Shown here one piece after another: positions 36,903 to 46,920 of a stretch of DNA of 64,000 nucleotides; positions within the stretch are counted from its first letter, which is position 1; each line of letters begins with the position of its first letter. The translations under genes were made by a program, and so were the position numbers. The notes under the pieces are model-generated. The model saw nothing but the letters and a program-made list of their open reading frames with translations. It searched no databases and was not told where the DNA came from. Location of the stretch: NCBI RefSeq assembly GCF_019345465.1, contig NZ_JAHKRC010000004.1:124001-188000 (forward strand). Reading direction: 5' to 3'. The DNA comes from Pseudomonas sp. NKUCC02_KPG (GTDB lineage: Bacteria > Pseudomonadota > Gammaproteobacteria > Pseudomonadales > Pseudomonadaceae).

Positions 36903-37987
36903 TAGCCGTGTTCCTTTTCGAACTCTGCCATGTAAGCCACCAATGCGTTAACTGCATTGATGTCCACAGCGTTATAGATCGAAGCACGCATGCCACCTAC
37001 CGAGCGATGCCCTTTGAGGTTCAGCAGCCCGCGCGCTTCGGCACCCGCCAGGAAAGGCTTGTCGAGGCGGTCGTCAGCCAGGCGGAACGGTACGTTCATC
37101 CAGGAGCGGTCAGAGATATTGATCGGGTTGCTGTACAGTCCGCTGGCATCGATGAAATCGTACAAGGTACGTTTTTTCACTTCATTGAGCTTGCCGATAG
37201 CCTCGACACCACCCTGCTCTTTCAGCCACTCGAACACCAGGCCGGACAAGTACCAGGCCAGCGTCGGCGGCGTGTTGTACATCGAGCCGTTGTCAGCCGC
37301 GACCTTGTAATCAAGCATGGTCGGGCAGATCGAGCGCGCACGACCCAACAGGTCCTCACGAACGATGTTGACCACAATTCCGCTCGGACCGATGTTTTTC
37401 TGGGCGCCTGCGTAGATCATGCCGAAACGGGAAACATCAACCGGACGCGACAGAATGTCCGAGGACATGTCTGCGACCAGAGGCACATCGCCAGTTTCCG
37501 GAATCCAGTCGAACTCCAGGCCGCCAATGGTTTCGTTTGGCGCGTAGTGAACGTAGGCCGCGTCTTTCGACAGGTTCCACTCGTTCTGGCCTGGAATCGC
37601 AAAGTAATCGTAAGGCTTGGCGCTGGCTGCCACATTGATGTGACCGAAGCGCGAACCTTCTTCAATGGCCTTTTGAGACCAGATACCGGTATCGATGTAA
37701 TCCGCCTTGCCATTTTCAGGCAGCAGATTCAACGGGATCTGTGCAAATTGCTGGCTTGCGCCGCCTTGCAGAAACAGGACTTTGTAGTTCGAGGGAATAG
37801 ACAGCAGGTCACGCAAATCCTGCTCAGCCTTGGTTGCAATGGATACGAACTCATCGCTGCGATGGCTCATCTCCATGACCGAGAGGCCCTTGCCATGCCA
37901 GTCGAGCAACTCGGACTGGGCACGCAACAGGACAGCTTCAGGTAGCGCAGCAGGACCTGCGCAGAAGTTATAGGCTCGTTTGCTCAC
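36902..37987 (-). CDS. serC: Phosphoserine aminotransferase
   Basis: SerC makes 3-phosphoserine for serine and takes part in pyridoxal phosphate synthesis. The GTG at 37987 is chosen: the protein then starts MSKRAYNFCAGPAALP and has 361 residues, the family length; a GAGAG/GGAA ribosome site lies just upstream. The upstream extension of the frame crosses a REP pair and is not coding. The PLP lysine is in YAGAQKNIGPSG (about 197). It heads the serC-pheA-hisC-tyrA/aroA-cmk run. Confidence 0.96.
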   Translation of the reverse strand: MSKRAYNFCAGPAALPEAVLLRAQSELLDWHGKGLSVMEMSHRSDEFVSIATKAEQDLRDLLSIPSNYKVLFLQGGASQQFAQIPLNLLPENGKADYIDTGIWSQKAIEEGSRFGHINVAASAKPYDYFAIPGQNEWNLSKDAAYVHYAPNETIGGLEFDWIPETGDVPLVADMSSDILSRPVDVSRFGMIYAGAQKNIGPSGIVVNIVREDLLGRARSICPTMLDYKVAADNGSMYNTPPTLAWYLSGLVFEWLKEQGGVEAIGKLNEVKKRTLYDFIDASGLYSNPINISDRSWMNVPFRLADDRLDKPFLAGAEARGLLNLKGHRSVGGMRASIYNAVDINAVNALVAYMAEFEKEHG

Positions 37988-38046
37988 TTCCACTCTCACT
38001 CTGATTTGGTGGTCACGCAATAAATCAACACTCGACACTGTGTTAC

Positions 38047-38135
38047 TTGTAGAAGCGGGCTTGCTCGCGATACGGGCAGTCATGTCTATCTGACATACCG
38101 CGCTGATGCCATCGCGAGCAAGCCCGCTCCCACAG
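38047..38135. repeat. Inverted REP pair (REPIN) between gyrA and serC
   Basis: Two copies of the classic pseudomonad REP core AGCGGGCTTGCTCGCGAT face each other (38051-38072 plus; 38111-38135 minus) with about 38 bp between, which also fold partly. The pair sits just after the gyrA stop region and before serC. Confidence 0.9.
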
Positions 38136-38202
38136 TGTCGCAAACTTTCATGCCGGACATACAACAAGGGGGCGAATTCTCATCCGCCCCCTGTGTGTCC
38201 GC

Positions 38203-40863
38203 TTATTCTTGCGGTTCTTCGTCAGCGCCAGCCTCTAGCGGCTGCTCGTCGTCAACGCCATCATGGATGGCCTCACCGTCGAACTCTGCACCGCCTTCAC
38301 CCTCACCTTCAAGCTCTTCACCTTCAACTTCCGAAGGTTCCTGAACCCGCTCAAGCCCTACCAGCGTTTCGTCGCTGGCCAGCTTGATCAAGGTGACGCC
38401 CTGGGTGTTACGACCCAGGCTCGATACTTCATCAACCCGCGTGCGCACCAGGGTGCCCTGATCCGAAATCAACATGATTTCTTCACCGTCCTGCACCTGA
38501 ACCGCACCGACCAGACGGCCATTACGCTCGTTGCTGACCATGGCAATAACGCCCTGACCGCCACGCTTGTACTCAGGGAACTCGCTGATTGCCGTGCGCT
38601 TGCCATAACCACGCGCCGAAGCGGTGAGGATCTGGCTGCCTTCTTCAGGGATCAGCATCGAAATCAGCTTCTGACCTTCTGGCAGACGCATGCCGCGTAC
38701 GCCGCGGGCTGTACGACCCATTGCACGGACATCGGACTCTTTGAAGCGAGTGACCTTGCCACCATCGGAGAACAGCATGACTTCGCGCTCGCCATCGGTG
38801 ATCGCGGCGCTGATCAGCACGTCGCCTTCGTCCAGCTCCAGCGCGATCAAGCCTACGCTGCGCTGACGGCTGAAGGATTCCAGCGGGGTCTTCTTCACGG
38901 TACCGTTAGCGGTTGCCATGAAGATGAAGTGACCTTCGGTGTAGTCCTCGACCGGCAACATGGTGGTGATGTATTCACCCTCACCCAGCGGCAGCAGGTT
39001 GACCAGCGGACGACCACGGGCAGCGCGGGATGCTTCGGGAATCTCATAAGTCTTGAGCCAGTACACCTTGCCTTTGCTGGAGAACAGCAGCAGCGTGGTG
39101 TGACTGTTAGCAACCAGCAGGTGAGCGATGTAGTCCTCATCCTTAACGCCAGTAGCCGATTTACCTTTACCGCCACGACGCTGGGCCTGGTACGCAGCCA
39201 ACGGCTGAGTCTTGGCATAGCCACCATGGGAAATGGTTACAACACGCTCTTCTTCCGGAATCATGTCGCCCAGTGTCAGGTCAAGACGGTGATCCAGGAT
39301 TTCAGTACGGCGCACGTCACCGTATTCAGCACGAATGACTTCCAGTTCCTCACGGATCACTTCCATCAAGCGCTCGGCGCTGTTCAGGATGCGGATCAGC
39401 TCACCAATCTGGTTGAGGATCTCCTGGTACTCGGCCAGCAGCTTCTCGTGCTCAAGGCCGGTCAGACGGTGCAAGCGCAACTCAAGAATGGCCTGAGCCT
39501 GCTCTGGCGACAGGAAGTACTTGCCTTCGCGCAGACCGTATTGCGGGTCGAGGTTGTCGGGACGGCACGAATCGGCACCGGCACGTTCAACCATCGCCAC
39601 CACCGCACTCGACTCCCAAGGCGTGCTGATGAGCGCTTCCTTGGCTTCAGACGGGGTTGGCGAAGCCTTGATCAACGCGATGACCGGGTCGATGTTGGAC
39701 AGGGCAACCGCCTGGCCTTCAAGGATGTGACCACGTTCACGGGCTTTGCGCAGTTCGAAAACAGTACGGCGGGTAACCACTTCACGACGGTGACGGACGA
39801 AGGCTTCCAGCAGATCCTTAAGGTTAAGGATGCGTGGACGGCCGTCGATCAGCGCAACGATGTTGATACCGAAAACACTTTGCAGCTGGGTCTGGGCGTA
39901 AAGGTTATTCAGGATAACCTCCGGCACTTCACCGCGGCGCAGCTCGATCACGACGCGCATACCGTCTTTATCTGACTCGTCGCGCAGCTCGGTGATGCCT
40001 TCGAGCTTCTTCTCTTTAACCAGCTCGGCGATCTTCTCGATCAAACGCGCCTTGTTCAGCTGGTAAGGAAGCTCAGTGATCACGATCTGCTGGCGACCAC
40101 CGACCTTGTCGATGTCTTCGATCATCGAGCGGGCGCGCATGTAAATGCGACCACGACCGGTGCGGTAGGCTTCGATGATGCCGGCGCGACCGTTGATGAT
40201 CGCAGCCGTCGGGAAGTCCGGGCCAGGGATGAACTGCATCAGTTCATCGATGCTCAGCTCCGGGTTATCGATCAGCGCCAGGCAACCGTCGATGACTTCG
40301 CCCAGGTTGTGCGGCGGGATATTGGTGGCCATGCCCACAGCGATACCGCTGGAACCGTTGACCAACAAGTTGGGAATTCGTGTCGGCATGACAGCCGGGA
40401 TCATTTCCGTGCCGTCGTAGTTCGGCACCCAATCCACGGTCTCTTTGTGCAAGTCGGCCAGCAGCTCGTGGGCCAACTTGGTCATGCGCACTTCGGTGTA
40501 TCGCATCGCAGCGGCATTATCGCCGTCGACCGAACCGAAGTTGCCCTGACCGTCTACCAGCAGGTAGCGCAGGGAGAATGGCTGAGCCATTCGAACGATG
40601 GTGTCGTAAACGGCGGTATCACCATGCGGGTGATACTTACCGATCACGTCACCGACCACACGGGCAGATTTCTTGTACGGCTTGTTCCAGTCGTTGTTCA
40701 GTTCGCTCATCGCAAACAGCACACGCCGGTGCACGGGCTTCAAGCCATCGCGTGCATCAGGCAGTGCCCGCCCGACAATTACGCTCATCGCGTAGTCGAG
40801 GTAGGACTGTTTCAGCTCGTCTTCGATATTGACCGGGAGGATTTCTTTGGCCAGTTCGCCCAT
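38203..40863 (-). CDS. gyrA: DNA gyrase subunit A
   Basis: GyrA cuts and rejoins DNA during negative supercoiling. The ATG at 40863 ([15 protein letters not shown]) gives 886 residues; the 28-codon upstream extension has no support. The quinolone-resistance region reads [11 protein letters not shown] with Thr83 and Asp87, the wild-type state in Pseudomonas. The active-site tyrosine is in [10 protein letters not shown] (about 122). Six C-terminal beta-pinwheel blades (about 530-850) include the GyrA box QRRGGKGK. The last 40 residues are very acidic ([12 protein letters not shown]...), a usual feature. The gene is 215 bp upstream of serC. Confidence 0.98.
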   Translation of the reverse strand: MGELAKEILPVNIEDELKQSYLDYAMSVIVGRALPDARDGLKPVHRRVLFAMSELNNDWNKPYKKSARVVGDVIGKYHPHGDTAVYDTIVRMAQPFSLRYLLVDGQGNFGSVDGDNAAAMRYTEVRMTKLAHELLADLHKETVDWVPNYDGTEMIPAVMPTRIPNLLVNGSSGIAVGMATNIPPHNLGEVIDGCLALIDNPELSIDELMQFIPGPDFPTAAIINGRAGIIEAYRTGRGRIYMRARSMIEDIDKVGGRQQIVITELPYQLNKARLIEKIAELVKEKKLEGITELRDESDKDGMRVVIELRRGEVPEVILNNLYAQTQLQSVFGINIVALIDGRPRILNLKDLLEAFVRHRREVVTRRTVFELRKARERGHILEGQAVALSNIDPVIALIKASPTPSEAKEALISTPWESSAVVAMVERAGADSCRPDNLDPQYGLREGKYFLSPEQAQAILELRLHRLTGLEHEKLLAEYQEILNQIGELIRILNSAERLMEVIREELEVIRAEYGDVRRTEILDHRLDLTLGDMIPEEERVVTISHGGYAKTQPLAAYQAQRRGGKGKSATGVKDEDYIAHLLVANSHTTLLLFSSKGKVYWLKTYEIPEASRAARGRPLVNLLPLGEGEYITTMLPVEDYTEGHFIFMATANGTVKKTPLESFSRQRSVGLIALELDEGDVLISAAITDGEREVMLFSDGGKVTRFKESDVRAMGRTARGVRGMRLPEGQKLISMLIPEEGSQILTASARGYGKRTAISEFPEYKRGGQGVIAMVSNERNGRLVGAVQVQDGEEIMLISDQGTLVRTRVDEVSSLGRNTQGVTLIKLASDETLVGLERVQEPSEVEGEELEGEGEGGAEFDGEAIHDGVDDEQPLEAGADEEPQE

Positions 40864-41147
40864 GAGAAGCCTGATTCCTTTTTCGGGTGAAACTTCGCCA
40901 CATCCATTCGGGACGAACGAAGCTCGCCGCCGCTGGCCACGTGCCACGCAACGACTTACGACAAATCAACAAGTTATGTCACGGATTTGCGCAGTAAGGG
41001 CAACCCTTGCGGGCGACCCTGGAAACCGCCGAATGTTATCACAATCGCCGCCACGCACCTATCCCTCAGATGCGCATGGAGCGTAGTAATTGCGACGCTT
41101 GTCGGCGTGAAGGGGCTCAGAGGGACTCTGAAGGCGATTAGAAGGCC
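40864..41147. other. gyrA upstream region, no gene seen
   Basis: About 280 bp between the gyrA start and a REP pair. It should contain the gyrA promoter on the minus strand. Frames crossing it are short and unrecognised. Confidence 0.45.
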
Positions 41148-41259
41148 GTAGCCGCTGCCGAAGGCTGCGAAGGGTTGCGTAGCAACCCGTTAATTTGGAG
41201 CCCCCGCGATTCTCTTTATAACAACCCTCGCAGCCGCCTTCACGGCCTTCGGCAGCGAC
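41148..41259. repeat. Inverted REP pair, second family, between gyrA and mtnA
   Basis: The plus copy GTAGCCGCTGCCGAAGGCTG (41148-41167) and an inverted partner containing CCTTCGGCAGCGAC (41246-41259) flank a spacer. It is a different family from the AGCGGGCTTGCTCGC type at 38047. The hairpin GGGTTGCGTAGCAACCC lies inside (41174-41190). Confidence 0.85.
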
Positions 41260-41273
41260 GACAGAATTGCGTT

Positions 41274-42350
41274 TCAGTGCAATCGCTTGCGACACATCAA
41301 CTGGGCCAACTTGGCGGCATCCGGACGCTCAACCACGCCCTTCTCGGTCACGAGTACATCAATCAGGTCGGCAGGCGTCACGTCAAAGACCGGATTGAAC
41401 GCCTGCACATCGGCACCGACCCGCTTGCCACCCACCTCCAGCACCTCGCTACCGTCACGCTCCTCAATAGGAATGTCATCACCCGTGGCCAGATCCATGT
41501 CGATCGTCGAGCTGGGGGCCACGACCATAAAGCGCACACCATGGTGCATGGCATTGACCGCCAGCTGGTAAGTGCCGATCTTGTTCGCCACATCACCATT
41601 GGCCGCGATCCGGTCAGCCCCCACGATCACCCAGGTCAAACCCTTGGTTTTCATGATGTGCGCCGCTGCGGCATCCACATTGAGCACCACCGGGATGCCT
41701 TCATTGGCCAGCTCCCACGCCGTGAGGCGCGAGCCCTGCAGCCAGGGCCGGGTCTCATCGACGTACACCTGCTCGATCATGCCCTCCAGCCAGGCAGCCC
41801 GGATCACCCCCAGCGCCGTACCAAAACCGCCCGTGGCCAACGCACCGGTATTGCAGTGGGTCAGTACGGCCTGCGCATTGCCCTGGTGGCGGCGGATCAC
41901 ATCGACTCCCAACTGCGCCATCGTCAGGTTGGCATCACGGTCACTTTCATGAATGGCGACAGCTTCGGCTTCCAGCACCTGCAAGACATCTGTACGGGTT
42001 TTGGCGCGGGCCAGCCTGTCACGCATCCGATTCAATGCCCAAAACAGATTCCCCGCCGTAGGACGCGAGTCTGCCAGCAGGGTGAAGTCCTCCTCCAACG
42101 CCACCAACCAGTCGCCACCCCCGGCCTTGCGCGCCCGGGCAGCCAGCACTACACCATAGGCCGCTGCAATACCAATCACCGGGGCACCACGCACGACCAT
42201 ATCGCGAATCGCTTGAGCAACTCCCTCGACGCGGGTGTACGCCAGCCAGTTCTCTTCAAGGGGCAAGCTGCGTTGATCCAGCAGATACAGGGCGTCGTCC
42301 CGCCAATCGATGGCCTTAACCTTTTCCGCAGCCAACAGTCGATCGCGCAT
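41274..42350 (-). CDS. mtnA: Methylthioribose-1-phosphate isomerase
   Basis: MtnA isomerises methylthioribose-1-phosphate to methylthioribulose-1-phosphate in methionine salvage. The 358-residue protein starts [16 protein letters not shown], is preceded by GGGGAAAGG, and contains [13 protein letters not shown] (about 53), the catalytic cysteine in [19 protein letters not shown] (about 158-176) and the aspartate in [19 protein letters not shown] (about 235-253). An ATG five codons upstream is possible. It is divergent from mtaD (107 bp apart). No other mtn genes lie nearby. Confidence 0.95.
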   Translation of the reverse strand: MRDRLLAAEKVKAIDWRDDALYLLDQRSLPLEENWLAYTRVEGVAQAIRDMVVRGAPVIGIAAAYGVVLAARARKAGGGDWLVALEEDFTLLADSRPTAGNLFWALNRMRDRLARAKTRTDVLQVLEAEAVAIHESDRDANLTMAQLGVDVIRRHQGNAQAVLTHCNTGALATGGFGTALGVIRAAWLEGMIEQVYVDETRPWLQGSRLTAWELANEGIPVVLNVDAAAAHIMKTKGLTWVIVGADRIAANGDVANKIGTYQLAVNAMHHGVRFMVVAPSSTIDMDLATGDDIPIEERDGSEVLEVGGKRVGADVQAFNPVFDVTPADLIDVLVTEKGVVERPDAAKLAQLMCRKRLH

Positions 42351-42456
42351 GCCTTTCCCCATCACCCGGTAACAAAGCCGCCGATTATAGCGAGCCCACC
42401 CATAAGACGCTCGGGTATACTTCGCCTCCTTTTAAACGCACTGGAAACTGTTTTCG

Positions 42457-43788
42457 ATGCCGACTCCGACCCTGCCCCTGGACTTATTGCTGCTACCCAC
42501 CTGGCTGGTGCCTGTAGAACCTGCCGGTGTCGTACTTAAGGAGCACGGCGTAGGCATTCGGGACGGACGCATAGTTTTCATAGGTCCCCGCCAGCAGGCC
42601 CTTAAGCTCACGGCCACCGAAACCCGCGAGCTGCCTGACATGCTGCTCAGCCCCGGGCTGATCAATGCCCACGGCCACGCCGCGATGACACTGTTCCGCG
42701 GCATGGCGGATGACCTGCCACTGATGACCTGGCTGGAACAGCATATCTGGCCCGCAGAGGCCAAATGGGTTGATGAAGACTTCGTGCGCGACGGCACCAA
42801 CCTTGCGATCGCCGAGCAACTCAAAGGCGGTATCACCTGCTTCAGCGACATGTACTTTTTCCCGAAAGTTGCCAGTGAGTGCGTACACAAGAGCGGGATT
42901 CGTGCGCAAATCGCCATTCCGATTCTCGACTTCCCGATCCCCGGCGCCAGCAACACAGACGAGGCCCTGCGCCAGGCCGTCGAGCTGTTCGCTGACCTGA
43001 AGTTCCACCCGCGGATCAAAATTGCTTTTGGCCCCCACGCGCCCTACACCGTCGGCGACGAAAACCTGGAAAAAATCCGGGTCATCGCCGATGAACTGGA
43101 CGCAGCCATTCACATGCACGTACACGAAACCGCCTTTGAAGTGCATCAGGCCGTCGAGCAGCATGCCGAGCGCCCCGTCGCCCGCCTCGCACGCCTGGGC
43201 TTGCTGGGCCCGCGCTTCCAGGCCGTACACATGACCCAGATCAGCGATGACGACCTGGCAATGCTGGTAGAAAGCAACTCCAGCGTGATTCATTGCCCGG
43301 AGTCCAACCTGAAACTGGCCAGCGGCTTCTGCCCGGTGGAGCGCTTGTGGCAAGCGGGTGTCAATGTGGCGATCGGCACCGACGGCGCCGCCAGCAACAA
43401 TGACCTCGACCTGCTCGGCGAAACCCGCACTGCAGCCCTGCTGGCCAAAGCCGTCGCAGGCTCGGCCACCGCGCTGGACGCACACCGCGCACTGCGCATG
43501 GCAACGCTCAACGGCGCACGCGCCCTGGGCATTGAAAACGACACTGGCTCCATAGAAGTCGGAAAAGCCGCTGACATGGTTGCATTTGACCTCAGCGGAC
43601 TGGCCCAACAACCGGTCTACGACCCCGTCTCACAGCTGATCTACGCCACAGGCCGAGAGTGTGTGAAACATCTGTGGGTTGCAGGCAAACAGCTACTGGA
43701 CGACCGGCGCCTGACCCGACTGGACGAGCAACAGCTCAGCGCAACAGCCAGGTCCTGGGGTGAGCGCATAAGCGGCCATACTCATTGA
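42457..43788 (+). CDS. mtaD: 5'-methylthioadenosine/S-adenosylhomocysteine deaminase (TRZ/ATZ family)
   Basis: A 443-residue amidohydrolase. The equivalent P. aeruginosa protein (PA3170) deaminates methylthioadenosine to methylthioinosine, so methionine salvage proceeds via methylthioinosine phosphorylase and then MtnA, whose gene is divergent here. Metal and catalytic motifs are [19 protein letters not shown] (about 65-83), HVHETAFE (about 220), HMTQISDDD (about 258) and [14 protein letters not shown] (about 308). It precedes ubiG by 63 bp. Confidence 0.92.
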   Translation: MPTPTLPLDLLLLPTWLVPVEPAGVVLKEHGVGIRDGRIVFIGPRQQALKLTATETRELPDMLLSPGLINAHGHAAMTLFRGMADDLPLMTWLEQHIWPAEAKWVDEDFVRDGTNLAIAEQLKGGITCFSDMYFFPKVASECVHKSGIRAQIAIPILDFPIPGASNTDEALRQAVELFADLKFHPRIKIAFGPHAPYTVGDENLEKIRVIADELDAAIHMHVHETAFEVHQAVEQHAERPVARLARLGLLGPRFQAVHMTQISDDDLAMLVESNSSVIHCPESNLKLASGFCPVERLWQAGVNVAIGTDGAASNNDLDLLGETRTAALLAKAVAGSATALDAHRALRMATLNGARALGIENDTGSIEVGKAADMVAFDLSGLAQQPVYDPVSQLIYATGRECVKHLWVAGKQLLDDRRLTRLDEQQLSATARSWGERISGHTH

Positions 43789-43851
43789 TTCAGTACCTTC
43801 GGGCCTGGGCCCGGAGCTTTACCAGATTATTAGGCTTTAGAGGATTTACCC

Positions 43852-44550
43852 ATGAGCAACGTTGACCACGCCGAGATCGCTAAATTCGAAGCGCTAGCCC
43901 ATCGCTGGTGGGACCGTGAAAGCGAGTTCAAGCCGCTGCACGACATCAACCCGCTGCGCGTCAACTGGATTGACGAGCGCGTGCAACTGGCCGGCAAAAA
44001 AGTCCTCGACGTCGGTTGCGGCGGCGGCATTCTCAGCGAGTCCATGGCTCAGCGCGGTGCAACCGTGATGGGTATCGACATGGGCGAGGCCCCACTGGCT
44101 GTTGCGCAACTGCATCAGCTTGAGTCCGGCGTGAGTGTTGAATACCGCCAGATCACCGCCGAAGACCTGGCCATCGAAATGCCCGAGCAGTTCGATGTGG
44201 TCACTTGCCTTGAAATGCTGGAGCACGTACCTGATCCGGCCTCAGTGATTCGCGCCTGCTACCGCATGGTCAAACCCGGCGGCCAAGTGTTTTTCTCGAC
44301 CATCAACCGCAATCCGAAGTCCTATCTGTTCGCGATCATCGGCGCTGAATACATCATGAAGCTGATCCCCCGCGGGACCCACGACTTCAAGAAGTTCATC
44401 CGCCCCTCCGAACTGGGTGCCTGGAGCCGCCAGGCCGGACTGAGCGTCAAGGACATCATCGGCCTGACCTACAACCCGCTGACCAAACACTACAAGCTGG
44501 CGGCCGACGTTGACGTCAACTACATGATCCAGACCCTTCGCGAGGAGTAA
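43852..44550 (+). CDS. ubiG: Ubiquinone biosynthesis O-methyltransferase
   Basis: UbiG performs both O-methylations of ubiquinone synthesis using S-adenosylmethionine. The 232-residue protein has the SAM-binding motif [20 protein letters not shown] (about 51-70) and the post-motifs [13 protein letters not shown] and [19 protein letters not shown], a strong UbiG signature. It is followed by mupP after 3 bp. Its methylation releases S-adenosylhomocysteine, which makes the adjacent mtaD (MTA/SAH deaminase family) a sensible neighbour, though that link is inference. Confidence 0.97.
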   Translation: MSNVDHAEIAKFEALAHRWWDRESEFKPLHDINPLRVNWIDERVQLAGKKVLDVGCGGGILSESMAQRGATVMGIDMGEAPLAVAQLHQLESGVSVEYRQITAEDLAIEMPEQFDVVTCLEMLEHVPDPASVIRACYRMVKPGGQVFFSTINRNPKSYLFAIIGAEYIMKLIPRGTHDFKKFIRPSELGAWSRQAGLSVKDIIGLTYNPLTKHYKLAADVDVNYMIQTLREE

Positions 44551-44553
44551 CAC

Positions 44554-45225
44554 ATGCGTTTAAGAGCAGTTCTTTTTGACATGGACGGCACCCTGCTCGA
44601 CACCGCGCCGGACTTTATCGCGATCTGTCAGGCCATGCGGGCTGATCGCGATTTGCCCCCTATCGCAGACAAGCTGATACGCGACGAAATTTCCGGGGGG
44701 GCGCGCGCCATGGTGGCGGCCACCTTCGGCATGGACCCGCAGGCGCCAGGCTTCGAAGACTTGCGCCAGGAGTTCCTTGAGCGCTACCAGCGCGATTGCG
44801 CAGTGCATACCAAGCTGTTTGATGGCATGGAAGAGTTGCTGGCCGATATCGAAAAAGCGCACCTGGTGTGGGGCGTCGTCACCAACAAGCCCGTACGTTT
44901 TGCGCAGCCGATCATGGAGCGACTGGGCCTGGCACAGCGGTCGGCCCTGCTGATCTGCCCGGATCATGTCACCCACAGCAAGCCCGATCCCGAGCCGCTT
45001 ATCCTGGCCTGCAAAATGCTCGACCTCGACCCGGCCAGCGTGCTGTTTGTGGGTGACGACCTGCGCGACATCGAGTCCGGACGGGACGCCGGAACCAAAA
45101 CTGCCGCCGTGCGCTTTGGTTATATCCACCCTGACGACAATCCCGACCACTGGGGTGCCGACGTGGTGGTCGACCACCCGGGCGAGTTGCGCAAAGTGCT
45201 GGATAACGCGATGTGCAGCTGCTGA
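44554..45225 (+). CDS. mupP: N-acetylmuramic acid 6-phosphate phosphatase
   Basis: MupP removes phosphate from MurNAc-6-P in the peptidoglycan recycling route of Pseudomonas, which bypasses de novo UDP-MurNAc synthesis and affects fosfomycin and AmpC responses. The 223-residue HAD phosphatase has [14 protein letters not shown] (about 8-21), the Thr/Ser motif VVTNKP (about 107), and [14 protein letters not shown] (about 167). The call over a generic phosphoglycolate phosphatase rests on position between ubiG and yciK, as in P. aeruginosa PA3172. Confidence 0.92.
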   Translation: MRLRAVLFDMDGTLLDTAPDFIAICQAMRADRDLPPIADKLIRDEISGGARAMVAATFGMDPQAPGFEDLRQEFLERYQRDCAVHTKLFDGMEELLADIEKAHLVWGVVTNKPVRFAQPIMERLGLAQRSALLICPDHVTHSKPDPEPLILACKMLDLDPASVLFVGDDLRDIESGRDAGTKTAAVRFGYIHPDDNPDHWGADVVVDHPGELRKVLDNAMCSC

Positions 45226-45267
45226 CAAGCGCCAGCTGACGATCCTAGATTTTTGTTGAGGTTTGAT

Positions 45268-46008
45268 ATGTTTGATTATTCCGCCCGCCCCAACCTGCTT
45301 CAGGACCGGGTCATTCTGGTCACCGGTGCTGGACGTGGCATCGGTGCTGCGGCTGCCAAGACCTATGCCGCTCACGGCGCAACCGTCCTGCTGCTGGGCA
45401 AGACCGAGGCCAACCTGAGCCAGGTTTACGACGAAATCGAAGCCGCGGGTCATCCTGTACCGGTCGTCATCCCGTTCAATCTCGAAACCGCCCAGCCCCA
45501 TCAATACGATGAGCTGGTCGCCATGATCGAAAACGAGTTCGGCCATCTTGACGGGCTGCTGCACAACGCTTCGATCATTGGCCCGCGCACGCCGCTGGAG
45601 CAGTTGTCCGGTGAGAACTTCATGCGCGTGATGCACATCAACGTCAACGCCATGTTCATGCTCACCAGCACCCTGCTGCCACTGCTCAAGCTTTCCCAGG
45701 ACGCCTCGGTGATCTTCACCTCCAGCAGCGTGGGCCGCAAAGGCCGTGCTTACTGGGGCGCTTATGGTGTATCGAAGTTCGCTACCGAAGGCTTGATGCA
45801 AACCCTGGCCGACGAAGTCGAGAGCGTCGCCCCGGTGCGCTCCAACAGCATCAACCCTGGCGCGACCCGCACCAGCATGCGCGCGCTGGCATATCCGGGC
45901 GAAAACCCTGAAAACAATCCTGAACCGCACGCGATCATGCCGGTTTATCTCTACCTGATGGGCCCGGACAGTACCGGAATCAACGGTCAGGCTTTCGACG
46001 CGCAGTAA
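45268..46008 (+). CDS. yciK: YciK-family oxidoreductase (SDR)
   Basis: A 246-residue classical SDR starting MFDYSARPNLLQDRV at 45268, with GAGG ribosome site nine bases upstream; the open frame begins five codons earlier. It has VTGAGRGIGAAAA (about 16), NASIIGPRTPLE (about 95) and the catalytic Ser with YWGAYGVSK (about 160). The C-terminus IMPVYLYLMGPDSTGINGQ is typical of YciK. Its substrate is unknown. It is the last gene of the mtaD-ubiG-mupP-yciK run and is followed by a terminator. Confidence 0.93.
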   Translation: MFDYSARPNLLQDRVILVTGAGRGIGAAAAKTYAAHGATVLLLGKTEANLSQVYDEIEAAGHPVPVVIPFNLETAQPHQYDELVAMIENEFGHLDGLLHNASIIGPRTPLEQLSGENFMRVMHINVNAMFMLTSTLLPLLKLSQDASVIFTSSSVGRKGRAYWGAYGVSKFATEGLMQTLADEVESVAPVRSNSINPGATRTSMRALAYPGENPENNPEPHAIMPVYLYLMGPDSTGINGQAFDAQ

Positions 46009-46023
46009 CAACGCCTCAAACAA

Positions 46024-46063
46024 AAACCGCAGCCTGCATGTGAATGCAGCCTGCGGTTTTTTT
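46024..46063. terminator. Bidirectional rho-independent terminator
   Basis: Arms AAACCGCAGCCTGCAT and ATGCAGCCTGCGGTTT (one C-C mismatch) with a GTGA loop, followed by seven T. It separates yciK and the convergent undA gene. Confidence 0.92.
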
Positions 46064-46088
46064 ACCCGTGAAATCTGGCACTGGGCAT

Positions 46089-46874
46089 TCAGCTCTCAAC
46101 CAACTCACGACGTCCACGCACAGCAATCGCATTGTCGAGCTGCAAGCAACTTTGCAAAAACAGGTATATGTAGTCGTAACTCTTGCAAATCGCCTTGCGC
46201 AGATCGTCAATCAACTCCTGACCAGGGTTCATGCCTGCCAGCGTACATATGATTTCAAGCGCTTCCCAAGGATGCTCATCATCATACTGGGCATGCATCT
46301 TCAGCCATTTCATCGCGCGTTTGCGCCCCTCGAGCGGAAACGACTCTTCGTAGATATTCTTTGAACACACGACGGCCGCCCACTCACCCACCGCACCTTC
46401 AATGGCGTAATTGGTCGCTGCCATGGCCACGGCCAGTGAATCCGTTGCACAGGTATGCCAGCACCAATCGTTGAGGGCCTGGAATTCAGCGGGAAGGTCC
46501 TGCGCGTTCAGCTCTTCAAGGCTCACGCCATGCGCCCGAGCCCAGTACACCCAGTAATCGGCATGGTTGAGCTCGACCCGAATATTGCGGATCAGCCAGC
46601 GACGCGCCATGTCCTCACCGGGATGACGCCCATAACGGGTTTTCCCAAGGTTACGTCCCATATACAACGAGAACTGCTCGACGACCGGCCAGCCGCCAAT
46701 CAGGTACGTTCGCATGGCCCGTGGACTCAGGGTGTTATCACGCATGCGCTTGTATATTTCGTGCCCGACAGCCCGGCGCTTGCTCTCGCTGCAGTCGCGA
46801 ATCAACTGCTGCGCCCACTGCGGATAACTGGCCTCTTCCATGAGAGGCCCTGCCCGGTTAAATACAGTAATCAC
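46089..46874 (-). CDS. undA: Medium-chain 1-alkene synthase UndA (heme-oxygenase-like diiron oxidase)
   Basis: UndA oxidatively decarboxylates lauric acid and similar fatty acids to terminal alkenes, mainly 1-undecene, a volatile typical of Pseudomonas. The product has 261 residues from a GTG start at 46874 with AAGGA eight bases upstream, and this numbering puts every iron ligand where it is known for UndA: Glu101 and His104 (VELNHADYW), Glu159 (NYAIEG), and His194, Asp198 and His201 in the HxxxDxxH motif HAQYDDEH. The protein belongs to the heme-oxygenase-like fold shared with TenA, PqqC and CADD, and is often mislabelled TenA-family transcriptional regulator; no DNA-binding domain is present. 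It is convergent with yciK and 46 bp downstream of the GGDEF/EAL gene start region. Confidence 0.93.
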   Translation of the reverse strand: MITVFNRAGPLMEEASYPQWAQQLIRDCSESKRRAVGHEIYKRMRDNTLSPRAMRTYLIGGWPVVEQFSLYMGRNLGKTRYGRHPGEDMARRWLIRNIRVELNHADYWVYWARAHGVSLEELNAQDLPAEFQALNDWCWHTCATDSLAVAMAATNYAIEGAVGEWAAVVCSKNIYEESFPLEGRKRAMKWLKMHAQYDDEHPWEALEIICTLAGMNPGQELIDDLRKAICKSYDYIYLFLQSCLQLDNAIAVRGRRELVES

Positions 46875-46920
46875 AATCCAAATCCTTTTTGAGAAGAGAC
46901 TTCAGAAACTGTACAACACC

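Noticed and set aside
38263..39975. 570-codon plus-strand frame over gyrA
   Set aside because: Antisense shadow of gyrA codon use.
40807..40863. Quinolone-resistance mutation in gyrA
   Set aside because: Thr83 and Asp87 are the wild-type residues in Pseudomonas; no resistance substitution is present.
44560..46023. 487-codon minus-strand frame over mupP and yciK
   Set aside because: It runs across two well-supported plus-strand genes and has no recognisable domain.
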